This document shows, piece by piece, positions 6,864 through 14,180 of a stretch of DNA of 14,757 nucleotides; the stretch's first letter is position 1, and every line of letters starts with the position of its first letter. Both the position numbers and the translations under genes were made by a program. This DNA comes from B33-G16 sp046498285 (lineage in GTDB: Bacteria > Desulfobacterota > DSM-4660 > Desulfatiglandales > B25-G16): assembly GCA_046498285.1 (NCBI GenBank), contig JAWOBA010000073.1:1-14757 (forward strand), written 5' to 3'. The notes under the pieces were generated by a model. It was not told the origin of the DNA and searched no databases. It saw only the letters and a list, made by a program, of their open reading frames with translations.

Positions 6864-7535
6864 TCATAGCCGCTTTGGTGATTTCTCAACCAGCCCTTTT
6901 TCAATGGCATAGCTGGTCAGGAGCGACGCGGTGTGGAGATTCAATTTTCTCATGATGTTGGCCCTGTGTTTCTGTACGGTTTTCACGCTGATACAGAGGA
7001 GATCAGAAATTTCCTTGTTCTTGTATCCCTCGCCCACCATCTTGAGGACTTCTCTCTCTCTTTGTGTGAGGGTTTCACCTGAAGATGCAGTTTTTAGTGT
7101 CTTCCTCTCCTCGATAAACCCCTCTAGTACTTTCTCAGAGATATCAGGACTAATATATCGCTTTCCGGACAGCACGCTTCCTATTGCCATGAGCAGTTCA
7201 GAATGGCTTGCTGCCTTGGTGCAGTACCCGTCCGCGCCCAATTGAAAGGTCTCGAGGATATATTCCTCGGAATCGTGCACAGAGAGGGCCAATACTTTAA
7301 CTTCTGGAAACCGGGTCTTAGCTTCTTTGATCACCGATGCCCCGCTCATTCTAGGCATGGAGAGATCAAGGAGTATAAGGTCAGGGCTGCACTGCTCGAT
7401 GCACCTGATAGCCTCGAGGCCATCCGCTGCCTCTCCCACTACCTTGTACTGCTCATCGGAGCTCAAAAGGGAGCGCAATCCATCCCTGAGTATGGTATGG
7501 TCTTCCGCTATGACGATTTTCTTTGTTAATCCCAT
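6864..7535 (-). CDS. NarL/FixJ-family (LuxR-type) response regulator
   Basis: This two-domain transcription regulator has 223 residues. The receiver (about 5-120) has the acidic pocket E11/D12, phosphoacceptor D57 (LILLDLSMP), switch serine S85 (VLALS) and conserved lysine K107. The C-terminal LuxR-type helix-turn-helix (about 154-215) starts LTQREREVLKMVGEGYKNKE, with the recognition helix in ISVKTVQKHRANIMRKL. All key residues are present, so it should be phosphorylated by a histidine kinase and bind DNA as a dimer. The receiver-proximal start MGLTKKIVIAEDH is canonical, but I see no strong ribosome site before ATG 7535. It is divergent from the receiver gene at 7719, across 183 bases. No kinase is adjacent; its target genes are unknown. 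Confidence 0.93.
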   Translation of the reverse strand: MGLTKKIVIAEDHTILRDGLRSLLSSDEQYKVVGEAADGLEAIRCIEQCSPDLILLDLSMPRMSGASVIKEAKTRFPEVKVLALSVHDSEEYILETFQLGADGYCTKAASHSELLMAIGSVLSGKRYISPDISEKVLEGFIEERKTLKTASSGETLTQREREVLKMVGEGYKNKEISDLLCISVKTVQKHRANIMRKLNLHTASLLTSYAIEKGLVEKSPKRL

Positions 7536-7718
7536 CTAGATATATTTTGTCTCGGTGTTATGATTCAAAAACAAGGGCAGATCTATATTTTTCATAAAGT
7601 TTATGGGGACGAAAATGAAACGGAATTTAGTACAAAATACTCCATTTGCCCCATATACCATAACTCAGTTGTATTGTAAAGGATTGATAATGACCGTTAC
7701 ACCAATCATGAGGGTTAT

Positions 7719-8084
7719 ATGGGCAAGGTACTGATAGTTGAAGATGATGCTGTATTTCGGAGGTTGCTCACATCAATATTGCTTTCGAGATTTCCCTCAA
7801 TAGAGGTTAAGCAAGCATCTGAGGGAAAAGAAGCCTTAAAGGAAATCAACCTTGTGCACCCCAATCTCATTTTCATGGACATTCGATTGCCGGGAGAGAG
7901 CGGACTTGTGCTCACCAGGAAAATAAAAGCGCTCTATCCTGATATTATTATTATTATCTTTACCAACCATGACTTACCCGAATACAGGGAGTTCGCACAT
8001 CAGAGCGGGGCGGAGTACTTTCTCTCAAAAGAAGCGACGAACCCCGGCGAGATAATTGAGCTGGTGAAATCATTAACCATCTGA
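7719..8084 (+). CDS. Single-domain response regulator (CheY-like receiver)
   Basis: The protein is only a receiver domain, 121 residues, with no output domain. It starts GKVLIVEDDAVFRRLL (acidic residues E8, D9, D10), has phosphoacceptor D54 in LIFMDIRLPGESG, switch threonine T82 (IFTNHD) and conserved lysine K104 (FLSKEA). The set is complete, so it can be phosphorylated. Single receivers usually act by protein contact, as phosphorelay intermediates or on motility, kinases or other regulators. GAGGG (7710-7714) lies four bases before the ATG. It is transcribed away from the NarL-type regulator and followed convergently by the AI-2E family gene. A link to the soluble kinase at 1139-2308 is possible but unproved. 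Confidence 0.92.
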   Translation: MGKVLIVEDDAVFRRLLTSILLSRFPSIEVKQASEGKEALKEINLVHPNLIFMDIRLPGESGLVLTRKIKALYPDIIIIIFTNHDLPEYREFAHQSGAEYFLSKEATNPGEIIELVKSLTI

Positions 8085-8195
8085 AAAGCTATATTATGAG
8101 AACGTCACTTCAGGGAGGAAAGAAAACGGCTGGACAACTTCTCTACATGGATGGCTGCCTACCGCTGATCGAACTTAAGTCATGAATTTGACCCT

Positions 8196-9329
8196 CTAAT
8201 TTTTATTTTCTTCCTCCTCTATGATTGTATCTTTTTTGCCGCTCGCATTCCTGTGCTCCACCTGATAGATGTATAGCATGACAGCAGCAAATCCCAAAAT
8301 AAGTGGGCCGTACAATATGCCCACCAAGCCGAAATAGCTTACCCCGCCTATAATGGCCAGGAAGAGGTAGAAGGGAGACATCTTCTCCTTGCCCCTCATC
8401 AGAAAGGGCCTCAGAAAATTGTCCATGGTCCCTACAAAGAAGATAGCCCACAGGAGAAGGAAGACTCCGGCCTTCCACCTTCCCACTAGCGTCAAATAAC
8501 CTATGGCCGGAATCCAGACGATCGCGGTTCCCACCACGGGGATGAGCGAGGAAATACCGATGAGGGCCCCCCAGAAGAGCGCTGGGATGCCTACAATGGC
8601 GAGCCCTAATCCACCAGCCGCACCCTGGCATATGGCTGTCAAGAAATTTGCCAGCAAGGCTGATCGTGCAACTGATCTTATCTTATCAATAATGCGGTTT
8701 TCCTGATCCTCCCGGAGCGGCGAGAGATCCTTGATTCCCGCAAGCATCGCTTGCCCGTCTCGTACAAGATAGAAGGTGAGAAAGATCATGACAAAGAAGT
8801 GGAATACCATACTTGCCACATCCCTCATTAGTCCCACGCCATGACCCAGAAGGAACTCACCTACCCGTTTGCTTGCTTGCATGAGGTTTTGTTTTAGATT
8901 TACCTCGGCGAAGTCGTAAAAATTTAGATGCTCTCGAATCCAGGTTGCGAAGTCTGCAATTTTTGGATGCTTCAGGAGTTTTTGCATATTCCCTTCGCTG
9001 ATCCACTCATCGATTTGGTTGATCGAATCCAGGCCTTGGGCTATAAGTGCCGAAGTGAAGAAAAACAAGGGAATGATGACCAGCAAGATAATTATCATCA
9101 AGACCGTTAACGCTGCGGCGTTTCTCCTTCCTTTATAGAACCGCACCAGACGCAATTGAATAGGGTGAAACAGGGAGGCCAGGATTACCGAGAATATGAT
9201 CGTATGAAGAAATGGTCTGAGGATTAGCAGGGCCAGGAAGAGCGATAAAAAGAGTACCACCAACATAAATGTTTGGGTTTCTTTACCCGGTTTGGGTGTT
9301 TTGGACAATGTATGATTAGCGTTTCCCAT
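8196..9329 (-). CDS. AI-2E family transporter (PerM/YdiK-type permease)
   Basis: This 377-residue inner-membrane protein has the standard family layout. Two N-terminal helices (about 20-55) are followed by a third (about 71-95), a soluble central part (about 96-165), then further helices from about 170 on. Family landmarks are FLTFYLVRDG (183-192), the glycine-rich ICQGAAGGLGLAIVGIPALFW (233-253), SLIPVVGTAIVWIP (261-274) and DNFLRPFLMRGKEKMSP (303-319). The tail is charged (EEEENKN). Family members have been linked to autoinducer-2 export or to Na+/H+ antiport, so the substrate is open. AGGG lies about five bases before the ATG at 9329. It converges with the receiver gene; I see no terminator between them. 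Confidence 0.93.
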   Translation of the reverse strand: MGNANHTLSKTPKPGKETQTFMLVVLFLSLFLALLILRPFLHTIIFSVILASLFHPIQLRLVRFYKGRRNAAALTVLMIIILLVIIPLFFFTSALIAQGLDSINQIDEWISEGNMQKLLKHPKIADFATWIREHLNFYDFAEVNLKQNLMQASKRVGEFLLGHGVGLMRDVASMVFHFFVMIFLTFYLVRDGQAMLAGIKDLSPLREDQENRIIDKIRSVARSALLANFLTAICQGAAGGLGLAIVGIPALFWGALIGISSLIPVVGTAIVWIPAIGYLTLVGRWKAGVFLLLWAIFFVGTMDNFLRPFLMRGKEKMSPFYLFLAIIGGVSYFGLVGILYGPLILGFAAVMLYIYQVEHRNASGKKDTIIEEEENKN

Positions 9330-9970
9330 ATTTCCCTGGTTTACAATTATCCTCCTGCCCTACTTCCAGCCCGAAAGGCTTATAGACTTAAGGATAGGGC
9401 TATGCCCCCGGAGGAGATAATGGAATATCGTATTTCCATTTCATCTTACTAAAAGTTATTATGATATACTATCTGAACCAATTATGGAATGAAAAAATAT
9501 GATGCGTCATATAAGTCCACCACCGAAACATCCCGGGTAAATTCTATGTGCTTGGGAATTGGTTACATTTAATGATGCTGGTGCAAGGGACAAAAGAGCT
9601 GGATTTGCCCATATCAGCCGCCATGTACTGAAGGACTCAGGGGTGGTTGTCAAAGAGAAAATCCTTGCACCTGCATATTTGACTATCCTCTGACTCGATC
9701 ACGTAGTTTATGATCTCATTCATAATCCGTAAGGGAGCACCTTTTTTGCTCTACTTCGTATTGTACATCCAAATTTTTGTAATTATTCCCATCTTGTAAA
9801 TAAATCCAATGATATATTTGTGATGCCGGGGGGCTTTAGAAGAAATAATGTCGAAGGACCACCTGCAATTTTGGGAGTGTGCGCCCCCGGGTTTAACGAC
9901 ATTCATACCAGTGTCTTGTACCTTTTAGAAATTTAGTTTTCCTTGTGTAGGAAGAGGGGAGTTTTGATTG

Positions 9971-10132
9971 ATGTTTGCGAAAATACTCTCTTTATTGGAT
10001 GGATATACAACCTTAAACTCATTCAATGACACGCAGCATTTGGTTATTGGTGTAAAAGCAATATGGATCGATGGATCAGATAATTCAATGATAACTCCGA
10101 ACGAAAAAGAACAAGAGAATTTTTCATGGTAA
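9971..10132 (+). CDS. Possible small protein (53 aa), unknown
   Basis: ATG 9971 follows GGGGAG (9956-9961) at nine bases. The frame encodes 53 residues beginning MFAKILSLLDGYTTLNSFND and ending KEQENFSW. There is no signal peptide, membrane helix or recognisable motif. The surroundings look decayed, so it could be a fragment of a former gene rather than a real small protein. Confidence rests only on the ribosome site and plausible residue usage. Confidence 0.25.
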   Translation: MFAKILSLLDGYTTLNSFNDTQHLVIGVKAIWIDGSDNSMITPNEKEQENFSW

Positions 10133-10209
10133 ATTGATTTGTTGCAGCATTTATTATTACAGTTCGCCCTGCTCCCCTTTACGCGATAGAGGTTAACGAT
10201 AATACAGTA

Positions 10210-10267
10210 GACCTTTGAACAACCCGGCGATTTTCAGAATTCCACGTTGTTTACAATGAACCACAAA
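10210..10267 (+). repeat. 58-bp dispersed repeat, copy 1
   Basis: The sequence begins GACCTTTGAACAACCCGGCG and ends in ATGAACCACAAA. It recurs at 11277-11334 with about five differences. Its first 30 bases recur on the opposite strand at 13727-13756. There is no transposase nearby. Confidence 0.8.
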
Positions 10268-10392
10268 CAAAGTCCAGCTGGTATGTGGGAGGGCTTGAGG
10301 AAGTTATTGACGATCTACTCTCCTGGGAGGTGGAATTGGAGGAAACTGAAGATACCATAGAGGAAACTTTGAATAACGAATTCGAAGGGTGA
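10218..10392 (+). pseudogene. Acidic C-terminal coding remnant fused to a repeat
   Basis: An open frame runs from inside the 58-bp repeat to TGA at 10390-10392. The part after the repeat reads SSWYVGGLEEVIDDLLSWEV, then ELEETEDTIEETLNNEFEG. It is strongly coding-like, with an acidic amphipathic tail. No start codon with a ribosome site precedes it, so it is probably the 3' end of a gene truncated by the repeat. I do not recognise the family. Confidence 0.3.
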
Positions 10393-10872
10393 AATAATCA
10401 CTTGAAGATAGATTGTTGCTTTAATGGAATATGTCGGCATCAGAACAAGGCATCATCCGTACACTAAATTTTCTTCTCCCCATATGATGCTCTCTCATAA
10501 CTCCTAAAAATTAGCTGGATCGCTAATTTCATATGCCATCATTCTATAAAAGTAATGGTAGACAAGAGTCTCTGGTACGAGGTTGACAGGCCTGTTGCTG
10601 GTAATATTGTTACGTTCAAGAAGTTCTGGGTTATTCGAAATAGGTTTTCAATAAGGAAGAATTGAAACTCGTTACTCAAAGATTCCATTATCCAAACTGT
10701 GAGAGGATGAGACCAGGTTAAATCTGGAGCAATTGATAATGTTGCCAGGATGCAAAAGATCTTTACCACATTTCTTTCAGCAAAATACTCATTTTACCCC
10801 ATTGTATTTCCCTATACACAAAGCCATCATTTTAATAACAAAATGAAAAGCATTAACCGAAAGAGGGACAAT

Positions 10873-11154
10873 ATGTCAGAAGAATCACTTTTTGAGGCTA
10901 TGTATAAGCTAACAGAGCAGCTTAAAGGGGCTCCACTCAGAATAGATGAAAAACAGGGGGTGGTTGAGGCGTTCCACAGGTCTTCAGGTTTGCCCTATGA
11001 CAAGGCGATTTCAGCTATAACCGAGGTGCTCCATTGTAAGCCATCCTTAATATTCGAGAAAAGCGAGGCCTTGGAGAGCGTTGATAAGATGCTCAGGGAC
11101 ATAAAAGCAAAGGCCGAGGCGATAGAAATAATGGAGCGAAATACGCGGCCTTAG
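10873..11154 (+). CDS. Small hypothetical protein (93 aa)
   Basis: I do not recognise this protein. It has 93 residues, starting MSEESLFEAMYKLTEQLKG, and is predicted to be almost wholly helical, charged and soluble, with no signal peptide or membrane segment. A glycine-proline turn (SSGLPYDKAISAITEVL, about 38-53) between helices and a long charged C-terminal helix (KMLRDIKAKAEAIEIMER) suggest a small helical bundle or oligomer. I chose ATG 10873 because AAGAGGGA lies about five bases upstream; the frame remains open to 10750, but the extra 41 residues have no ribosome site and unlike composition. It stands alone between repeat-rich stretches, so no context helps. It is probably a real gene, function unknown. 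Confidence 0.6.
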   Translation: MSEESLFEAMYKLTEQLKGAPLRIDEKQGVVEAFHRSSGLPYDKAISAITEVLHCKPSLIFEKSEALESVDKMLRDIKAKAEAIEIMERNTRP

Positions 11155-11276
11155 GCGTAAGGAGCATCCAGTCATTTGATTAATTGAACGAGTTACCTGA
11201 AATCCATTGCATGGTTATGGAGGGGCAAGCATTTCAGGTACGTAAAATATCTCAATATGGGGATGAGTCTCCTGGA

Positions 11277-11334
11277 GACCTTTGAAAAACCTGGCGATTT
11301 TCAGAATTCCACGTTGTTTAAAATGAACTACAAA
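11277..11334 (+). repeat. 58-bp dispersed repeat, copy 2
   Basis: This is the same unit as 10210-10267, starting GACCTTTGAAAAACCTGGCG, in the same orientation and 1067 bases away. Here the unit is not followed by the acidic coding remnant seen after copy 1, which shows that the repeat boundary lies near 11334. Confidence 0.8.
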
Positions 11335-11446
11335 GCTACGGGGTAAACTTCCCTGTCCTTCGGTCCCAGTTAAACGATATGGTTTAACCCCAGTACGATG
11401 GCATCCACCTACGGGGCAGGCGGGATAAAAATTCAACGGGGCGAGG

Positions 11447-11522
11447 CCCCAGTGAAATACGCTCCGCTGTCATGTACATGAATTTCACGGGGCAAGGCGA
11501 AGGAAAGATTGTATGTCCGGCG
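11447..11522 (+). repeat. Palindromic repeat type A, copy 1
   Basis: CCCC-A-GTGAAAT (11447-11458) pairs with ATTTCAC-GGGG (11482-11492), with the self-complementary CATGTACATG inside the loop. The conserved unit continues through GGCGAAGGAAAG and TGTATGTCCGGCG to 11522. It recurs at 14353-14427 with few changes. Copy 2 continues into the other arm of a perfect hairpin that is missing here. Confidence 0.8.
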
Positions 11523-11610
11523 TTTAACCCAATTAGAGAAGGAAGGCATCGAGATAGCTTCTATGATCAAAGGTCTTATCAACTCCCTCTCAAAATGGCA
11601 ACCCCTTTAA
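11518..11610 (+). pseudogene. Possible C-terminal remnant of a four-helix-bundle (S23-type) protein
   Basis: An open frame joined to the end of type A repeat reads RRLTQLEKEGIEIASMIKGL, then INSLSKWQPL, stop (11608-11610). The segment EIASMIKGLINSLS resembles the last helix of four-helix-bundle proteins of the S23/intervening-sequence type. There is no start codon or ribosome site, and the upstream part is replaced by the repeat. The match is from memory of the family's C-terminal style, so it is tentative. Confidence 0.3.
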
Positions 11611-11760
11611 GCTTTAAGCCTTAAGCTTTCAGCTTTGCCCGCCCGCCTCGCCTGAGGGAGCGCAGGCTCGCGATGGCGGGCAGGCTTGCCCCGTGAAACA
11701 GCCCGCAGGGCTCCCTGACGAAGACAGGGGTTTCACTGGGGAGCTTTGAGCTTTCAGCTT
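11610..11760 (+). repeat. AGCTTTN heptad tracts around palindromic repeats
   Basis: Four tandem heptads AGCTTTA-AGCCTTA-AGCTTTC-AGCTTTG (11610-11637) begin directly at the preceding stop codon. A second tract (AGCTTTG-AGCTTTC-AGCTT, 11742-11760) follows the type B repeat. Between them GCCCGCC (11641-11647) and GGCGGGC can form a stem enclosing GCCTG/CAGGC. The reverse-orientation form AGCTCAA x3 occurs at 14291-14311. Confidence 0.7.
11689..11741 (+). repeat. Palindromic repeat type B, copy 1 (three-way-junction-like)
   Basis: The outer stem CCCCGTGAAAC pairs with GTTTCAC-T-GGGG. Inside it are two more hairpins, GCCC-GCA-GGGC and CCCTG-ACGAAGA-CAGGG, so the unit can fold as a three-way junction. 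It recurs as a 53-base unit at 14541-14593, where one outer arm has changed to TTTAACCGGGG. The GTGAAA/TTTCAC outer stem is shared in style with type A. Confidence 0.8.
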
Positions 11761-11788
11761 GTACCTTCGTACTTTTTCCTTTTCACCC

Positions 11789-12817
11789 CTACCGCTCTGG
11801 ATTACGATACCCAAAACCAAGAATACCAGGTATTCCAAGATTAAATCCTGTGCCGTGAACGAACTTTCCCCAGCCGCTCGCCTCCACGATAATAACATCT
11901 CTATCCTGGATTTCAATGTCCTGTCCCTCTGGCTGCTCTTCGAGATTAAGCTCAATGATCTCGCGTTCGCCGGTATCTAGTCGTCTGATCAGGGTAACCT
12001 CCTGGTTCTTCGTTGCATACGGAGCAAACCCCCCAGCTTCCATGATAGCCTCGTTAAGGGACGTTTTTTGCTTAAGTCGGTAGGATCCTGGTTTGCGTAC
12101 AGCACCATCCGCAAAAAAAACACCTGCCTCCGGCACAAAAATAATATCTCCGCCATTTATTTCTATATTGAGCTGCGTGCTTCCCTCCTTGATGAGCCTA
12201 TCCAGGTCAACAATAACTACATTATTCTCACCTGGTGCGGTTCCCATCCGGCGAATCTGAACACTCCGCCCGGAGCTATCATTTAATCCCCCGGCAAGGG
12301 CTAAGACATCGAGGAGGCGTTGTTTGGAGAAATAATCGTAGGTACCTGGCTCTTTCACCTGGCCAACCACCGTGACCCGCTGGCTAAAGTGTTCCTCGAC
12401 AAAGATACTGATATGGGGATCCTTAATATACTTGGCACGGTATAGCTCTTCGATTTTTATCTCAGCCTCACGGGCAGATAGGCCTTTGACCTTAACCTCC
12501 CCAAGGAGGGGGAGCGTTACATAGCCTCGTGAACTGACACGAACCTTGGCATTAAGGTTTTGGGCCTCGAATACCTCCACCTGCAATAGATCACCGGAAC
12601 CTAACAAATAATCACTGGGATCAATATTCATGTTCGCTCTGGCGAACACCTCCTGGTTGATCTTGGCTATTTCCTCGTCTTTGTCCCCCTTTGCTACGTA
12701 TTCTTCAACAAGGGTTGTGTCTGAATGTTGGGCATTGCCTCCACATCCGGATAAAATACCCCCAAGCATCATGAAAACCAGTATGAAGGTACGATATGAT
12801 ACACCGTGTGTAAACAT
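11789..12817 (-). CDS. Polysaccharide export outer-membrane lipoprotein (Wza-like, SLBB)
   Basis: This 342-residue protein is the probable outer-membrane export component of a capsule or exopolysaccharide system. An N-terminal lipoprotein signal ends in the lipobox ILSGC (C25). Then come a polysaccharide-export domain (about 67-143, starting SDYLLGSGDLLQVEVF) and two SLBB domains (about 148-207, VTVVGQVKEPGTY; and about 236-290, FFADGAVRKPGSYRL...EAGGF). The C-terminus (HGTGFNLGIPGILGFGYRNP) is glycine-rich; I do not see the long amphipathic helix that ends E. coli Wza. AGGAAG lies six bases before the ATG. It follows the FecR gene on the same strand, with a terminator between them. No Wzc-like kinase, glycosyltransferase or polymerase is in the window. 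Confidence 0.93.
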   Translation of the reverse strand: MFTHGVSYRTFILVFMMLGGILSGCGGNAQHSDTTLVEEYVAKGDKDEEIAKINQEVFARANMNIDPSDYLLGSGDLLQVEVFEAQNLNAKVRVSSRGYVTLPLLGEVKVKGLSAREAEIKIEELYRAKYIKDPHISIFVEEHFSQRVTVVGQVKEPGTYDYFSKQRLLDVLALAGGLNDSSGRSVQIRRMGTAPGENNVVIVDLDRLIKEGSTQLNIEINGGDIIFVPEAGVFFADGAVRKPGSYRLKQKTSLNEAIMEAGGFAPYATKNQEVTLIRRLDTGEREIIELNLEEQPEGQDIEIQDRDVIIVEASGWGKFVHGTGFNLGIPGILGFGYRNPER

Positions 12818-12852
12818 AATCTGCTTCCTTTGTGTGGCTTCTTGTTATTGCC

Positions 12853-12885
12853 AAAAAAGGCGGCTCGCGGAATACACGAGCCGCC
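12853..12885 (-). terminator. Strong intrinsic terminator between FecR gene and export gene
   Basis: Read on the minus strand, GGCGGCTCG, a nine-base loop and CGAGCCGCC form a perfect nine-bp GC-rich stem, followed by TTTTTT (plus-strand A run 12853-12858). It lies about 70 bases after the FecR stop and ends only 35 bases before the start codon of the Wza-like gene. That leaves no room for a normal promoter between the terminator and that gene. Confidence 0.88.
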
Positions 12886-12955
12886 GACATATGCCTCTTT
12901 CAACCAGAACTATAGCCCTCTGAGAAATCACTGAATCAATTGCCCGGCATACTCC

Positions 12956-13639
12956 CTATTCCGCAGGACTTGCAGCTTTTTTGTCATCATCCAATGAAGC
13001 TCCAAGTAAAACCATACCGGCCGCCATTCCAAGAGGAATCCAGAAAAGGCCTGAATCATCATCATCCTCTTCCTCTTCAATTTGCTGGGCCAATATGATC
13101 CTTTTACCGCTCTTAATCAAGGTTTCTTCCTTGGGTGTCAGAACCAGCATCGATCCTCCCTCAAAAACACCAACTTCAGTTCTTTCCGGAGTCGCGGATA
13201 TATACCCCTTTAATAAACCTCCATCAGAGGCTGCATTCAGAATGAGTTGCTCAACATCAATAACGCCTGCCGGTGTTCGAAACTGCAGTGGCTGGGGCAA
13301 AGCAGAAAGGGCAAAATATATCGTCCCTTTATTTACCCGCAGTTCCCTCTTTCCATCTTTATGGCTGATGGAGAATGCACTCTTATCGGTGGCCACCATA
13401 TAGGTATTATCCATCTTTACGCCGCATTTACCATTGCATTTAAGCATAGAGCCCTCTGGTAGCGGTGACTCGGCAGTGAACTCTCCAACCTTTGTATCCC
13501 CTTCATACACATAAACAGTGCCAGCAGGGATTATCCTTGACGGATGCGATTCAAAAGCAAAAGCTGGGGCTGCGAAGGTGACTGCAATAATAGTAATGAA
13601 AACCCTCACAAATAATTTGTTCTTCAGTATCCCATTCAT
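12956..13639 (-). CDS. Exported FecR-domain protein
   Basis: This 227-residue protein begins with a classical signal peptide (KNKLFVRVFITIIAVTFAAP..., cleavage after AFA at residue 28). The mature part is beta-rich and FecR-like: about 35-90, then RVNKGTIYFALS, FRTPAGVIDVE (120-130) and a repeat-like TEVGVFEGGSMLVLTP (154-169). Two cysteines (C68, C72) could form a disulfide. Near the C-terminus an acidic run EEEEDDDD (188-195) precedes one hydrophobic segment (GLFWIPLGMAAGMVLLGASL, 197-216), so it is probably anchored in the inner membrane. FecR-domain proteins of this kind often sit beside exopolysaccharide or exosortase genes; their role there is poorly known. AAAGGAGG (13646-13653 as complement) is six bases from ATG 13639. 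The Wza-like gene follows. Confidence 0.87.
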   Translation of the reverse strand: MNGILKNKLFVRVFITIIAVTFAAPAFAFESHPSRIIPAGTVYVYEGDTKVGEFTAESPLPEGSMLKCNGKCGVKMDNTYMVATDKSAFSISHKDGKRELRVNKGTIYFALSALPQPLQFRTPAGVIDVEQLILNAASDGGLLKGYISATPERTEVGVFEGGSMLVLTPKEETLIKSGKRIILAQQIEEEEDDDDSGLFWIPLGMAAGMVLLGASLDDDKKAASPAE

Positions 13640-13675
13640 GTCATGCCTCCTTTGTTAACCTTTTGATACTACAAT

Positions 13676-13756
13676 GAAACCTTTGCATAACCGTTGTTGA
13701 TCAAAAGACGATGGGCTTTTTGAGGATTATGAAAATCGCCGGGTTTTTCAAAGGTC
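13676..13756 (+). repeat. 81-bp dispersed element with inverted ends
   Basis: The left part (13676-13721, starting GAAACCTTTGCATAACC) recurs alone at 14181-14226. The right part (13727-13756) recurs alone, inverted, at the starts of the 10210 and 11277 repeats. The ends are short inverted repeats (ACCTTTG and CAAAGGT), so this copy may be a complete small element and the others half copies. It lies within the leader and promoter region of the FecR gene. Confidence 0.65.
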
Positions 13757-14180
13757 TCATAATAACAACCTAATATAAATTGAGTTTTGCCATCTATTGT
13801 GTCCAATCCTGGAATGCCATACACACCATGATCAGTGCTCCGCAGGGCACACCGCCCCACCCAACTGCCTGGCCTGCCTCCCGCAGCGGGGGACACTGGC
13901 TGAGGGGGTTAATGCCTCTGGAACGAGTTTTTGGCATGGTGGCATGCATGGTATGAATCCTAAAATATGCACTATAAGCGAGGCAAACCCTTTATATGGG
14001 TAGTATGGAAGTATATATGAAAAAGTCAAGAGATATTTTTGAGGGCAGGGAACAGGTATATTATATACCCACTTATAATACATCGTTTTCATTGTATGAT
14101 CACGATAGCATTATTTACTCCAATATCAAGCAGTTGTCAAGTATTTTTATTCGCTTGCCCCCCTCTTTGTTTATATAGTC

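Larger units (their letters stand above)
9330..10872. other. Gene-poor stretch with scattered coding-like scraps
   Basis: About 1.5 kb without a confident gene. It contains a possible small gene (9971-10132), a 58-bp dispersed repeat (10210-10267) and an acidic coding remnant (10218-10392), each listed separately. Another scrap is an open frame at 9541-9693 without a start codon, including FNDAGARDKRAGFAHISRHV and ending TGA near 9691. It looks coding in composition, but I do not recognise it. At 10555-10665 a 36-codon frame (MVDKSLWYEVDRPVAGN...) lacks a ribosome site. The region reads as decayed coding DNA. Confidence 0.45.

Noticed and set aside
8096..8185. 29-codon frame between receiver and AI-2E genes
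   Set aside because: No ribosome site, no motif; too short to support.
10539..10769. Minus-strand 76-codon frame
   Set aside because: No ribosome site, no motif, and it lies in a decayed region.
11215..11436. Minus-strand 73-codon frame
   Set aside because: Much of it is the reverse of the 58-bp repeat and repeat-array DNA; no ribosome site.
11610..11760. CRISPR array
   Set aside because: The repeats are 7-base tandem units and hairpin elements without regular spacers, and no cas gene is present.
14041..14080. Promoter TTGAGG/TATATA near the GGTATAT palindrome
   Set aside because: Boxes are weak and no supported gene lies downstream; AT-rich sequence gives such matches by chance.
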